Below, piece by piece: positions 1-7,868 of a stretch of 64,000 nucleotides of DNA. Each line of letters opens with the position of its first letter. The stretch's first letter is position 1. The notes below the pieces were generated by a model. That model made no database searches, had not been told where the DNA came from, and worked only from the letters and a program-made list of their open reading frames with translations. The position numbers and the translations under genes were made by a program. Source of the stretch: Candidatus Opimibacter iunctus (GTDB lineage Bacteria > Bacteroidota > Bacteroidia > Chitinophagales > Saprospiraceae); NCBI GenBank assembly GCA_016716665.1, contig JADJVH010000004.1, positions 62,001-126,000 on the forward strand, given 5' to 3'.

Positions 1-407
1 GTGAGGTAAGCACTTACAATTTTAGTTGAAGCCAACTCCCCGAATACGATGATCTGATCGTAATGATAGTTGTAGGTAGGATGAGGGTCTTCCTCGAGGA
101 TCCAGTTGAGCTCCACCCACAGGTCATGGAGATCGGTCATGAGGGCATCTGCCTGATCCGCAAGTAATGAGGTGGCTACTTCTTCATGATAGGATTTAAG
201 CTTGCCGACCAACTCTGGCAATAGTTCCGGTTGATGATAGTGGGCCCTGATGATTTCTTCGAGGGCATTGGTTGTCTTGCCCATGGCAGAGATGACTACT
301 GCGAGTGGCCTTGGAGAGGGGTTGCGTAGGATATCTCCTACATTTCTGATAGCAGCGGCATCCTTGACTGATGCACCACCAAACTTGTAAACCTCTACGG
401 GGTTCAT
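1..407 (-). CDS. Aspartate kinase, N-terminal part (runs off the window)
   Basis: Phosphorylates aspartate, the first step towards lysine, threonine and methionine, in the cytoplasm. The reverse strand reads from ATG at 407 without a stop to base 1, about 135 residues. The N-terminus has the family's nucleotide-binding signature K-F-G-G-A-S-V, followed by V-V-I-S-A-M-G-K-T-T. A G-E-L-A-S-T-K stretch near residue 125 matches the usual G-E-hydrophobic-S motif. The allosteric ACT domains would lie outside the window, so mono- and bifunctional forms cannot be told apart. It diverges from the LOG-family gene across about 115 bases. A second aspartate kinase, fused to homoserine dehydrogenase, lies at 47.5 kb, so this copy probably serves the lysine branch (inference). 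Confidence 0.9.
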   Translation of the reverse strand, partial: MNPVEVYKFGGASVKDAAAIRNVGDILRNPSPRPLAVVISAMGKTTNALEEIIRAHYHQPELLPELVGKLKSYHEEVATSLLADQADALMTDLHDLWVELNWILEEDPHPTYNYHYDQIIVFGELASTKIVSAYL

Positions 408-507
408 GCCTATGCTATTTTGGCGTAAAAGTAAGCTAAGAATCCACATTGTGGTTTGCCTGATTCACTACTGACGGGCAGTCATCTATACCCAAAAAGA
501 CTATCCT

Positions 508-515
508 TATCTTTA
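508..515 (+). promoter_or_regulatory. Candidate Bacteroidota -7 box before the LOG-family gene
   Basis: TATCTTTA matches seven of eight positions of the Bacteroidota -7 consensus TAnnTTTG and ends seven bases before the ATG at 523. No convincing -33 TTTG element was found, and the leader would be nearly absent, so this is tentative. Confidence 0.3.
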
Positions 516-522
516 CGGGGAA

Positions 523-1110
523 ATGAACGAACTAAGATCAATCTGCGTCTACTGCGGGTCTGCCTCAGGCAATGATCCCGTTTATGCCCGTGATGCCGTC
601 ACGCTGGCCGGGTTATTTATTGAAAACAAGATCAGGCTGGTCAATGGCGGCGGCAGCATAGGCCTCATGGGGGTCATGGCCGATGCGATCATGGAGGGGG
701 GCGGAGAAGCTACCGGCGTCATTCCAATCTCTCTCAAGCAAAAGGAAGTGGCACACAAAGGCATGACAGAGCTGATCGTAGTACCTGACATGCACAGCAG
801 GAAACTCATGATGGTCAATATGTCTGATGCCTTTATCGCCTTGCCTGGTGGATTTGGCACCATGGATGAAGTGTTTGAGACCCTCACTTGGGCACAATTG
901 CATCTGCACCGTAAACCCATCATCCTCTATAATCCAAACGGATTCTATGATCTCCTCCTGGCCCAGGCTGACCACATGGTCAAGGAAGGATTTTTAAATA
1001 TCTCATCGAGGGCACTGCTGATGTCCACTAGCGATGTCTACAGGCTGTTACCAAAACTCATGTCTTTCCAACCACCTACGTCTGACAAATGGACACACAC
1101 CAGGTCCTAA
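523..1110 (+). CDS. LOG-family (TIGR00730) Rossmann-fold nucleotide hydrolase
   Basis: Members of this family (formerly 'lysine decarboxylase-like') release the base from cytokinin nucleoside 5'-monophosphates or related AMP derivatives as phosphoribohydrolases. The 195-residue length is typical of the family. The signature P-G-G-F-G-T-M-D-E runs from residue 108 to 116, and the preceding S-R-K at about residues 92-94 is the other conserved part of the active site. N-G-G-G at residues 41-44 fits the phosphate-binding loop. The ATG at 523 follows a purine-rich stretch. The gene overlaps the start of the next gene, so it probably heads a three-gene operon with two ATP-grasp enzymes. The real substrate here is unknown. 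Confidence 0.88.
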   Translation: MNELRSICVYCGSASGNDPVYARDAVTLAGLFIENKIRLVNGGGSIGLMGVMADAIMEGGGEATGVIPISLKQKEVAHKGMTELIVVPDMHSRKLMMVNMSDAFIALPGGFGTMDEVFETLTWAQLHLHRKPIILYNPNGFYDLLLAQADHMVKEGFLNISSRALLMSTSDVYRLLPKLMSFQPPTSDKWTHTRS

Positions 1111-2567
1111 TGATGGAAAGCCCCAGCCAACATATAAAAGTCATTGAACCAGGAAGCTTCGAGCGCCACCACCACTGGTACCCCAAGGCACTCAATGCCA
1201 CGATCCATCCAATGATCAATTTTTTTCTCAACCTCGACAATCAACTCATCATCGACAGGTACTGCCACCTGCACCCCGTCGTCAAACCAAAGAAGCTTAA
1301 AGAAATACTGGCTTATCAGCCTGAGCATTACAGATGGGCCGGTGCAGACCTCATCAATGTCACTAATACCCGGGGTAAGCGACAGATGGTGGTGATCGAA
1401 AACAACAGTTGTCCTTCCGGCCAGAAATCTATGCCATTGCCCCTGGACCATATGGAGCAAGGCGGATACAGGGACCTGATGGAAAAAAGTTTCAAGCCAT
1501 TCTGCAAGGCTCATAAAATACCCCGCAATGGTGTATTGGCGGTGTTGTATGATAAGAACATCATGGAGAATAGTGGCTATGCCGCGGCCATGGCGGATGT
1601 ATTCAAGCGACCTGTGTACCTGGTGCCATTTTATGATGAAGAAGAGCATGCACATATCAGATACAGCAATGAATACATTGAGATATTGACTGAAGGAAAC
1701 CAATGGAAACCTGTAGCTGCAGCATTCCGTTATGTCACGCAAAAGCCATGGAAGCGTATTCCAGTCTCCACAGCCACTAAAATCTATAACCCGGTCATCG
1801 CGTGCCTGGCTGGAGGTCGCAACAAACTGATCGCGTCAAAAGCCTATGACAGTTACAACAAGGAAATCAGGAAGTTGGGCCTGAAAATCAGGACCCCTGA
1901 TACCATCAGGGATGTCACCAAGGATAAGATTCCGCATTGGGTCAGGCACTTTGGAGGACAAGCAGTGATCAAGGTTCCGTACAGTAATGCAGGCCAGGGC
2001 GTGTATACGATCGTAAATGAAAAGGAACTTGAGGATTTCATGGCACAGGATTTTGAGTATGCAAGGTTTATTGTGCAATCTCTTATTGGCAATTATCTGT
2101 GGAGCTCAAAAACAGCTGCCGGAAAGTTTTTTCACCTGGGCACAATTCCAGATGGTAAGAGCGAAACGTATGTCTTTGACTTTCGGATGATGATTTGTGC
2201 GACACCTAAAGGATTTCGTCCGGTCAGTATTTATTCGAGGAGGGCTGAGAAGCCATTGATTAATCAATTGCATATAGGAGATCATTCATGGGATATGCTG
2301 GGCACCAACCTGACCCACAAGACTGCATCAGGAGAATGGACGACAGATACCAACCGACTGATGATGATGGATCGCAGGGATTTCAACAAGTTGGGGTTAG
2401 GCCTGGATGACCTGATCGAAGCCTATATCCAGTCTGTGCTGAGTACTATTGCCATAGACCGAATGGCGATAAGATTATTGAACGATAAAGGAAAGTTCAG
2501 AACAAAGCGTTTTACTGCACTTAATGATGACCCTTATCTGCTCAATGAAATCTATCCCGGCGTATGA
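1089..2567 (+). CDS. ATP-grasp-like ligase of unknown substrate
   Basis: This is a 492-residue soluble protein with no signal peptide or membrane segment. It looks like an ATP-grasp enzyme. Around residues 285-300, V-I-K-V-P-Y-S-N-A-G-Q-G-V has the lysine and glycine-rich loop that grip ATP. D-F-R-M-M near residue 363 and N-D-D-P-Y-L-L-N-E near the C-terminus could supply metal-binding acidic residues. An earlier I-E-N-N-S-C-P-S-G near residue 104 recalls the acidic motif of circularly permuted ATP-grasp proteins. Such enzymes join a carboxylate to an amine or thiol using ATP. An alternative ATG at 1110 overlaps the stop of the LOG gene as TAATG. Its own stop overlaps the next start as ATGA. 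The substrate cannot be read from the sequence. Confidence 0.6.
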   Translation: MDTHQVLMMESPSQHIKVIEPGSFERHHHWYPKALNATIHPMINFFLNLDNQLIIDRYCHLHPVVKPKKLKEILAYQPEHYRWAGADLINVTNTRGKRQMVVIENNSCPSGQKSMPLPLDHMEQGGYRDLMEKSFKPFCKAHKIPRNGVLAVLYDKNIMENSGYAAAMADVFKRPVYLVPFYDEEEHAHIRYSNEYIEILTEGNQWKPVAAAFRYVTQKPWKRIPVSTATKIYNPVIACLAGGRNKLIASKAYDSYNKEIRKLGLKIRTPDTIRDVTKDKIPHWVRHFGGQAVIKVPYSNAGQGVYTIVNEKELEDFMAQDFEYARFIVQSLIGNYLWSSKTAAGKFFHLGTIPDGKSETYVFDFRMMICATPKGFRPVSIYSRRAEKPLINQLHIGDHSWDMLGTNLTHKTASGEWTTDTNRLMMMDRRDFNKLGLGLDDLIEAYIQSVLSTIAIDRMAIRLLNDKGKFRTKRFTALNDDPYLLNEIYPGV

Positions 2568-3550
2568 AATTGAATATGCTGGTGGTGACGGATCATTCAA
2601 CGCATGCTGAATCCAATTCGCTCTATCAGTTATGCCATGCATTGCGGCATGATCACAGATGTGGTCAACTATGGGTGGCCAGCAGAGGCCTTGAGCAAAA
2701 CAGGGCTTTTTTTGACGGACAGCCTGATGCAGATATACATGCATCAGCCGTGGATGACCATTTCGGATTTGATGCCACCGGGCGATTTTTCCATCAGTCG
2801 GTCATCACGCTGGACAGGGACCTCATCGATGTGATCCTGGTGCGCATCCCTCAACCGTTCGATCCGGTATTTCTTTTTTCACTGGAAGCCATCGTGCCCC
2901 CTCACCACATCATCAACAGCCCGGAGGGTATTGTGGAGACGGCTACCAAGTCATTTCTGCTGCAAGTATCCTATCTCTGTCCTGAGCCAATACTATGCAA
3001 TTCATTGGAGGAAGCATTGGCGTTCAGCAGGCAAAAGGAAATTGTACTCAAGCCCCTGTATTCATACGGTGGAAGAGGTATCGTGCGGATAGCACAGGAC
3101 TATTGCTGGAATGAAGATGTGCGATTTCCGATTGACCAGCTACCCACCTTCCTGTCGGATAGTCAGTTTCCGATGCTGGCGATGAAATTTCTAAAAAATG
3201 TAACCCAGGGGGATAAGCGTACGATCATCGTCAACCGCGAGATACTCGGGTCTGCATTAAGATTGCCTGCCCCTGGTAGTTGGATGTGCAATGTAGCTCA
3301 AGGAGGGCATGCTGAACTTGCTGAGCCAGATGAGGATGAACGGATCATTGGCGATATTCTTACACCGATGCTGCATCGAAAAGGCGTGGTGATGTTTGGT
3401 TTTGATACATTGGTGGATGATGATGGCAGGAGAGTGCTTTCGGAAATCAATACACTGAGTATCGGAGGGCTTGTGCCGCTGCAGGAAATGAGTGGAAGGC
3501 CTGTGTTGAAAAGGGCGGCTACATTGTTGTGGGATTATATTACCCCCTAG
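2564..3550 (+). CDS. ATP-grasp protein, glutathione-synthetase-like
   Basis: A 328-residue cytoplasmic protein with the layout of bacterial glutathione synthetase and RimK-type ligases. An N-terminal domain contains L-V-R-I-P-Q-P-F-D. N-S-P-E-G-I at about residues 127-132 resembles the N-x-P-x-G motif of GshB. I-V-L-K-P-L-Y-S-Y-G-G-R-G-I-V-R-I follows at about residues 166-182 as the ATP-grasp lysine and glycine loop. L-S-E-I-N-T-L-S-I-G-G-L near residue 300 gives the metal-binding E-x-N. These enzymes form a peptide-like bond between a carboxylate and an amine. The start overlaps the previous stop by four bases, so the two ligases are translationally coupled. No glutamate-cysteine ligase is nearby, so true glutathione synthesis is unproven. 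Confidence 0.72.
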   Translation: MKLNMLVVTDHSTHAESNSLYQLCHALRHDHRCGQLWVASRGLEQNRAFFDGQPDADIHASAVDDHFGFDATGRFFHQSVITLDRDLIDVILVRIPQPFDPVFLFSLEAIVPPHHIINSPEGIVETATKSFLLQVSYLCPEPILCNSLEEALAFSRQKEIVLKPLYSYGGRGIVRIAQDYCWNEDVRFPIDQLPTFLSDSQFPMLAMKFLKNVTQGDKRTIIVNREILGSALRLPAPGSWMCNVAQGGHAELAEPDEDERIIGDILTPMLHRKGVVMFGFDTLVDDDGRRVLSEINTLSIGGLVPLQEMSGRPVLKRAATLLWDYITP

Positions 3551-3583
3551 AGGCTAAAGAGGCCAAAGAGGTTAAAGAGGCCC
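3549..3583. repeat. Short tandem repeat, 9-base period
   Basis: Four imperfect copies of a nine-base unit (agaggctaa, agaggccaa, agaggttaa, agaggccct) begin at the stop codon of the preceding gene. The function is unknown. Confidence 0.75.
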
Positions 3584-3606
3584 TTATTATTTTCATATAA
3601 AAGGAA

Positions 3607-3715
3607 GGCCGTGGCAGGAGTTTGCTCCTGCCACCAAATGAATACCATAAGAAATTCCAATTGAGATTCATGATGGAAATCTGCATGGTGGCAGGAGCAA
3701 ACTCCTGCCACGGCC
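3607..3715. repeat. Pair of inverted REP-like palindromes
   Basis: Two 29-base units, at 3607-3635 and 3687-3715, are exact reverse complements. Each is itself a hairpin with a perfect 10-base stem (gtggcaggag / ctcctgccac) and a four-base loop. The 51 bases between them carry nothing recognisable. The pair sits between convergent genes, so it may end transcription from both sides. The two-unit, opposite-orientation layout resembles the REP pairs (BIMEs) of other bacteria. Confidence 0.85.
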
Positions 3716-3770
3716 AGCGGCCCATGCGTGCCAGGCAAATTCTTAGGGAGGGATTTAGGGGTAAACGGAT

Positions 3771-4652
3771 TTACTTCGCCTTGGCGTTCGTAATATTCTT
3801 GACGATATGCCGCACTGCCTTGCGCTTGATCTGGCGCTCCATTTCCCTGCTGAATTGAATCAGATTGTACTGAAACTTGAGGGAAAGGAAATCTTTGCGG
3901 ATAAAGATGACCCGCAGGTAATATGAATTGGGTTCGATGAGATGATGGTAGTCCACAAGGGAGACTATCAATTGTTCTTCGAGCTCTTCGATCGAGTTGA
4001 TGCTGCCAGTCGGGATTTCAAATTCGATACTGGTCTTCTTGATCTGCTTCTTGGTGTAATTGATCACATCGCTGGTGAAGACTGTACTGTTGGGGATAAA
4101 GATGATATCATCATCTTCGTTGAGTAAAGCGGTTTTGGCAATATTGATATCCAGGATCTTCCCGCGGTGGTCACCAATCTTGACATAATCATCAATGGAG
4201 ATCTCCTTGCTGAAACTAATGACAACACCACTGATAATATCCGCAAAGAAATCTTTCGAAATGATCGCGATTGCTGCTGCCACGATGGACAAAGTCGTAA
4301 ACATATGCGCCAGGCTGATCCCGAAGAGGCCAAATATGGAAATGAATCCATAAGCGGCGATAAACATGATAAACAGGTTGCTCAGGCCGGTGGTGACATT
4401 GTCCCGCTTGTGATACGGCAGATGCTTCCTCCCACGATAGACCATTGCCAGCAATCGCACGACCAGGCTGGCGCCGAAAAGGAAGATCAGGAATCTCAGG
4501 ATGACCAATAGGACAGGGCCTACGAAAGAAACATCATCCAGCCATGATTCACTTATCGAATAAAGGAAAGCGACCAGGCAAAGCAATGCCAGTTCTACGA
4601 TGAGTTTGATCACGTAGCGGAAAGGGATTGGTATGCGTGGCTGCCTTTGCAA
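3771..4652 (-). CDS. MscS-family mechanosensitive ion channel
   Basis: This inner-membrane channel opens under membrane tension and releases solutes during hypo-osmotic shock. At 293 residues it has the small MscS layout. Hydrophobic segments lie near residues 12-30, 45-68 and 90-113. The pore-lining helix follows, with S-I-V-A-A-A-I-A-I-I-S-K-D-F-F-A-D-I at about 135-152. The beta domain contains the typical V-K-I-G-D-H-R-G-K-I-L-D-I and F-I-P-N-S sequences, followed by the C-terminal cytoplasmic vestibule. The start ATG lies just after a heptamer-repeat tract that fills the upstream region. The gene is convergent with the ATP-grasp pair, with palindromes between them. The assignment is firm to family only. 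Confidence 0.9.
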   Translation of the reverse strand: MQRQPRIPIPFRYVIKLIVELALLCLVAFLYSISESWLDDVSFVGPVLLVILRFLIFLFGASLVVRLLAMVYRGRKHLPYHKRDNVTTGLSNLFIMFIAAYGFISIFGLFGISLAHMFTTLSIVAAAIAIISKDFFADIISGVVISFSKEISIDDYVKIGDHRGKILDINIAKTALLNEDDDIIFIPNSTVFTSDVINYTKKQIKKTSIEFEIPTGSINSIEELEEQLIVSLVDYHHLIEPNSYYLRVIFIRKDFLSLKFQYNLIQFSREMERQIKRKAVRHIVKNITNAKAK

Positions 4653-4717
4653 AGTGAAAAATGAAAAGTGAAGAATGAAAAATGGAGAGTGAGTTGTGAG
4701 TTGTGAGTTGTGAGTTT
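4650..4717. repeat. Heptamer tandem repeats (tgaaaag type, then gagttgt type)
   Basis: Units of seven bases (tgaaaaa, tgaaaag, tgaagaa, tgaaaaa) run into three near-perfect copies of gagttgt. This is one of six such heptamer loci in the window. It lies directly upstream of the MscS start. Confidence 0.8.
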
Positions 4718-4872
4718 GAAAGGTTAAAAGTAAGGGAATGAAATTAATTCATCCAAATCACAGCCACAGCTGGGGTGTTAATAAAACACTTAACTTGCAA
4801 ATCAGTTATTTTTTGAACTGTGATTTCAGGTGCTGTTGTTTATTTAAACGATGTTCATAAGGCAAATGTTTT

Positions 4873-4959
4873 GGAGAGATGCCAGAGTGGTTGAATGGGA
4901 CGGTCTCGAAAACCGTTGTACGGGCAACTGTACCGAGGGTTCGAATCCCTCTCTCTCCG
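4873..4959 (+). tRNA. tRNA-Ser (anticodon CGA)
   Basis: An 87-base tRNA with acceptor stem ggagaga / tctctcc, discriminator G, anticodon stem acggt / accgt and loop ctcgaaa (anticodon CGA, reading UCG). It has a long variable arm (about 4913-4935), as expected for serine, and T arm gaggg-ttcgaat-ccctc. CCA is not encoded. The last 15 bases plus two following bases are repeated at 5108-5124 (see the adjacent element). Confidence 0.95.
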
Positions 4960-5124
4960 CGCAAACAATCATAGCCCTCCTTTAGGAGGTATTTTCAAGA
5001 GCGATAAGACCGTCAAACTTGTTTGAAAGGGATTGTCGCTCTTGAAAATTAAGCCTGCAAGGCGCTATGATTGTTTGCAAGCCTCCCCATCCGGGATGGG
5101 CGTAGCCAATCCCTCTCTCTCCGC
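4944..5124. repeat. tRNA-end direct repeat flanking a nested-palindrome element
   Basis: The 17 bases aatccctctctctccgc occur at 4944-4960 (tRNA-Ser 3' end) and again at 5108-5124, exactly 164 bases apart. Between them lies a long interrupted palindrome. Bases 4961-4975 pair with 5064-5078 (15 of 15), and 4991-5004 pair with 5036-5049 (14 of 14). Smaller hairpins sit inside: cctcc-ttta-ggagg at 4976-4989, gcct-gca-aggc at 5053-5063 and caaac-tt-gtttg at 5014-5025. Bases 5086-5100 (cccatcc-g-ggatggg) add another hairpin. No reading frame is convincing here. The layout resembles a tiny element inserted at a tRNA attachment site, or a structured RNA. Confidence 0.8.
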
Positions 5125-5274
5125 CTTCGCTCGCCGTAGCTCCGACAGTATGAGGAGCGGAGGCGAGCTCTGTAACCAGTTGAAAGTTGTTTACATGGAA
5201 TCTGCAGCGAACTTCAGTCTCCATGTGCCATAGCCGGCACGGCGATGGCACGCGGAGACGATCCGCTTTCCGGG
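5125..5274. other. Hairpin-rich intergenic stretch
   Basis: There is no credible gene between the tRNA-end repeat and the adhesin stop. A compound hairpin spans 5129-5168 (gctcgcc with ggcgagc outside, gctcc with ggagc inside). Two weaker ones follow: catgga with tccatg near 5194-5226, and tgccat with atggca near 5225-5252. One may end transcription of the adhesin gene. Confidence 0.5.
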
Positions 5275-7641
5275 CTATCTGATCAATGTCAGGTCGCCTG
5301 AATACCTGATGACCTGGTCATCTAGAAAACGAATTTCCGCCATCCAGGTAAAGACCCCTGGGGTAAAAGGCTTGCCTCTAAATGTTCCATCCCATCCTGT
5401 CACAGGATCATTTGCCATGAAACCTGATTTTTCAAAGACAAGTTCGCCCCATCGTGAGAACACACTGAGTTTCTCTATTTGCTTGACTGAGCGATTCCCA
5501 AAGACAGTAAATATATCATTGATCCCATCCCCGTTTGGTGAAAAGGCATTCGGGACATAGACTGCGTTTTCACTTTTGTGCACGCGCACGGTTAGGCTGT
5601 CAGTGGTCACACAGCCGTCAGATGTTGTGGCCTGCAAGAGGTACACTGTAGTACTTACCGGCATTGCCACAGGGTCCAGACAAAATACACAAGAGAGATT
5701 GCTTGCCGGAATCCATTCGATCATGGCATCTAATGGAGATACTATACCTGAAAGGATGGCGGAGTATCCCAAATCAATATCTATATCATCACCAGCTTCA
5801 GTGACCTGAATAACAGACTCAGTCAGTGATCCTATGGTATCAATACTGCAGCCATTGGCATCCGTAACGGAAATGGTATACACACCTTCAGAAAGGGAAT
5901 CAAAAATCGACGATGTTCCGGGTTGACCTCCTGATATCGCATACTGGTATGGTGCGGTTCCACCTTGTGTGCTAACGATATTGATCATGCCTGTATTAGA
6001 ACCATCACAACCGGGATCAGTAAATATCACATCGTATGCTAAGGGTGCAGGTGCATTGAGGGTGATCACACCGGTAGTCATGCATCCTGCTGCATCCGTG
6101 ACAGTTAAGCTATAAAGGCCCGAACCAATCGTCATGAGCTGCGCTATAGTATCATTGGTATTCCACAGGTATTGATAGCCTGGAGTCCCGCCCTGCATTA
6201 CCGCCATCACCTGGCCATCTAATGCACCAGGACAGGAAATATTAAAGCCATTGTAATCGAGCGCCTCAAATGATAAGGTCAAAGCAGGAGGTGCTGTGAC
6301 AATCCCTGTAAGGATAAGGTCATTGCCAAAACCGTCTTTGATATCAAAAGTGTATAAGCCTGCAGGCAAGCCCGGGATCGTTACAGGCGTATTGAGCGCA
6401 GAGACGTCCCCACTGCCTGCCAATCCACTTCCAGCTTGCTGCCATGAAAATGTGAAAGGGGGTACGCCTGACAACAACTCTAGTGTGAATACACCGGATG
6501 ATTCACCGGCACATATCGCTGGAGCCACTGTCAACTGACCATCAAATTCACATACAGTGGTTTGTAGGTTCAGTTGGATGACGCTGTCACATCCAGAAGC
6601 TGCCGGGACAGTGATTACATAGTTTCCAGGCATGCTGTACCAGGTGCCGCCGACCAGGATGCTGTCTGTAGCGCATATCGTGGCATCCAGATCTATCGCG
6701 ATCGAAGATTGCACTGTCACGGTGAGTTGAACTATACTGTCGCAACCTGTGATACTCATATAGTGTAATATGTACAAGCCGGGATCACAAATGGTGGTGT
6801 CTGTCAGAAAGAGGCAATCCCCCTCGCACATACCTATTGAATCCTGCATGGTGACATTTGGCAAGACAGTAATGATCTGGCATGAAGGCGCAGAAGTATC
6901 ACAAACGTTATAGGCATGGGCGCAGAGCTCATATTGCCCGGGACCGGGAAAACTGATATTAGCAGTTATGCCATTACCGGCAGGGGCTCCATCGAGTGTC
7001 CACTTGTAAAATGTTGCGCCAGTGACTGCAGGAATTGCATAGCTTTCAATGGTCATCTGACAAAGTGTATCCGGACCCTGAATCGGTCCAATAGCCGGAA
7101 GCGGTGGAACCAACGTAGTGCCAGAGGTTACATGGACAGTGTAATCACATACATCATCCATATTGCCATCCATGACAAAGTAGTAGTATTGCCCTATCAC
7201 GAGCGGAACTGTATTGCTGAAGACACCTACCTGACCTTCCTGTATATCACCATCACAGTTGGACACCAATTGGAACGTATTGCAATTTAAACTTTGATAG
7301 ATGCCTACTTCAAGACCATCCCCTTTTTCACAATTGGATGGCGTGACAGTGAGGGTGAGATTTGTGCTTCCTGCTATAAAGGCAATCCATTGCATGTGAT
7401 GTGCAGTATTGGTACAAAACCCAGGCGGCTCCTGCCCTGTGGTGTTACTGTCATTGTTGCCCTGGAAGCCATCGATATCACATATCACACATGCCGCTAT
7501 GCAGGTCGGGGTCATATCGGGGTTTGGACCACATGGCTCCGGTTGGGCTACCAGTAAGCTACCCTTTAGTAACATTATGAATATAGAAACCTGCTGCCAC
7601 GAAATCCGTCTCAACACGCTCCTGCACATAGCTGTGTCCAT
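5275..7641 (-). CDS. Large secreted adhesin with SprB repeats and type B T9SS signal
   Basis: This is a surface or secreted protein exported by Sec and then the type IX system. The longest frame begins at 7725. ATG at 7641 or 7629 gives a better signal peptide (basic C-R-S-V-L-R-R, hydrophobic core, cleavage near V-A-Q), so 7641 was chosen. A Cys-containing N-terminal region is followed by Ig/PKD-like segments. Three SprB-type repeats come next, recognisable by G-x-P-P/P-Y-x-Y and V-T-D-A-x-G-C. The last 90 residues form the gliding-motility-associated C-terminal domain, starting with V-P-N-A-F-S-P-N-G-D-G-I-N-D and ending Y-S-G-D-L-T-L-I-R. Adhesion or gliding is likely; the ligand is unknown. 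It lies downstream of the TolC-like gene on the same strand, after about 230 bases. Confidence 0.88.
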   Translation of the reverse strand: MDTAMCRSVLRRISWQQVSIFIMLLKGSLLVAQPEPCGPNPDMTPTCIAACVICDIDGFQGNNDSNTTGQEPPGFCTNTAHHMQWIAFIAGSTNLTLTVTPSNCEKGDGLEVGIYQSLNCNTFQLVSNCDGDIQEGQVGVFSNTVPLVIGQYYYFVMDGNMDDVCDYTVHVTSGTTLVPPLPAIGPIQGPDTLCQMTIESYAIPAVTGATFYKWTLDGAPAGNGITANISFPGPGQYELCAHAYNVCDTSAPSCQIITVLPNVTMQDSIGMCEGDCLFLTDTTICDPGLYILHYMSITGCDSIVQLTVTVQSSIAIDLDATICATDSILVGGTWYSMPGNYVITVPAASGCDSVIQLNLQTTVCEFDGQLTVAPAICAGESSGVFTLELLSGVPPFTFSWQQAGSGLAGSGDVSALNTPVTIPGLPAGLYTFDIKDGFGNDLILTGIVTAPPALTLSFEALDYNGFNISCPGALDGQVMAVMQGGTPGYQYLWNTNDTIAQLMTIGSGLYSLTVTDAAGCMTTGVITLNAPAPLAYDVIFTDPGCDGSNTGMINIVSTQGGTAPYQYAISGGQPGTSSIFDSLSEGVYTISVTDANGCSIDTIGSLTESVIQVTEAGDDIDIDLGYSAILSGIVSPLDAMIEWIPASNLSCVFCLDPVAMPVSTTVYLLQATTSDGCVTTDSLTVRVHKSENAVYVPNAFSPNGDGINDIFTVFGNRSVKQIEKLSVFSRWGELVFEKSGFMANDPVTGWDGTFRGKPFTPGVFTWMAEIRFLDDQVIRYSGDLTLIR

Positions 7642-7868
7642 GCACTCAGTGAAAACGGAAAGCCGCATACCTATTGAAGGTAAAATCAGTGGGTGATATG
7701 GGAAGGAGGGGATAAGCGCTTTCAAAGGTTCTTATGCTTCAGTCATTTTTTAGCAGTGCATGCCATTTAAGAGGGAGGAAATTTCTATCCGTTTGTACTC
7801 AAGGCAAGTGAGCTATTTTAAAAAATAATTTCCAGGAGCACTGATGTACAAGTTACAGGAAAACCCAT

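Noticed and set aside
4961..5078. Integron attC site
   Set aside because: The arms lack the R/L box layout (GTTRRRY and RYYYAAC), and no integron integrase or cassette array is present.
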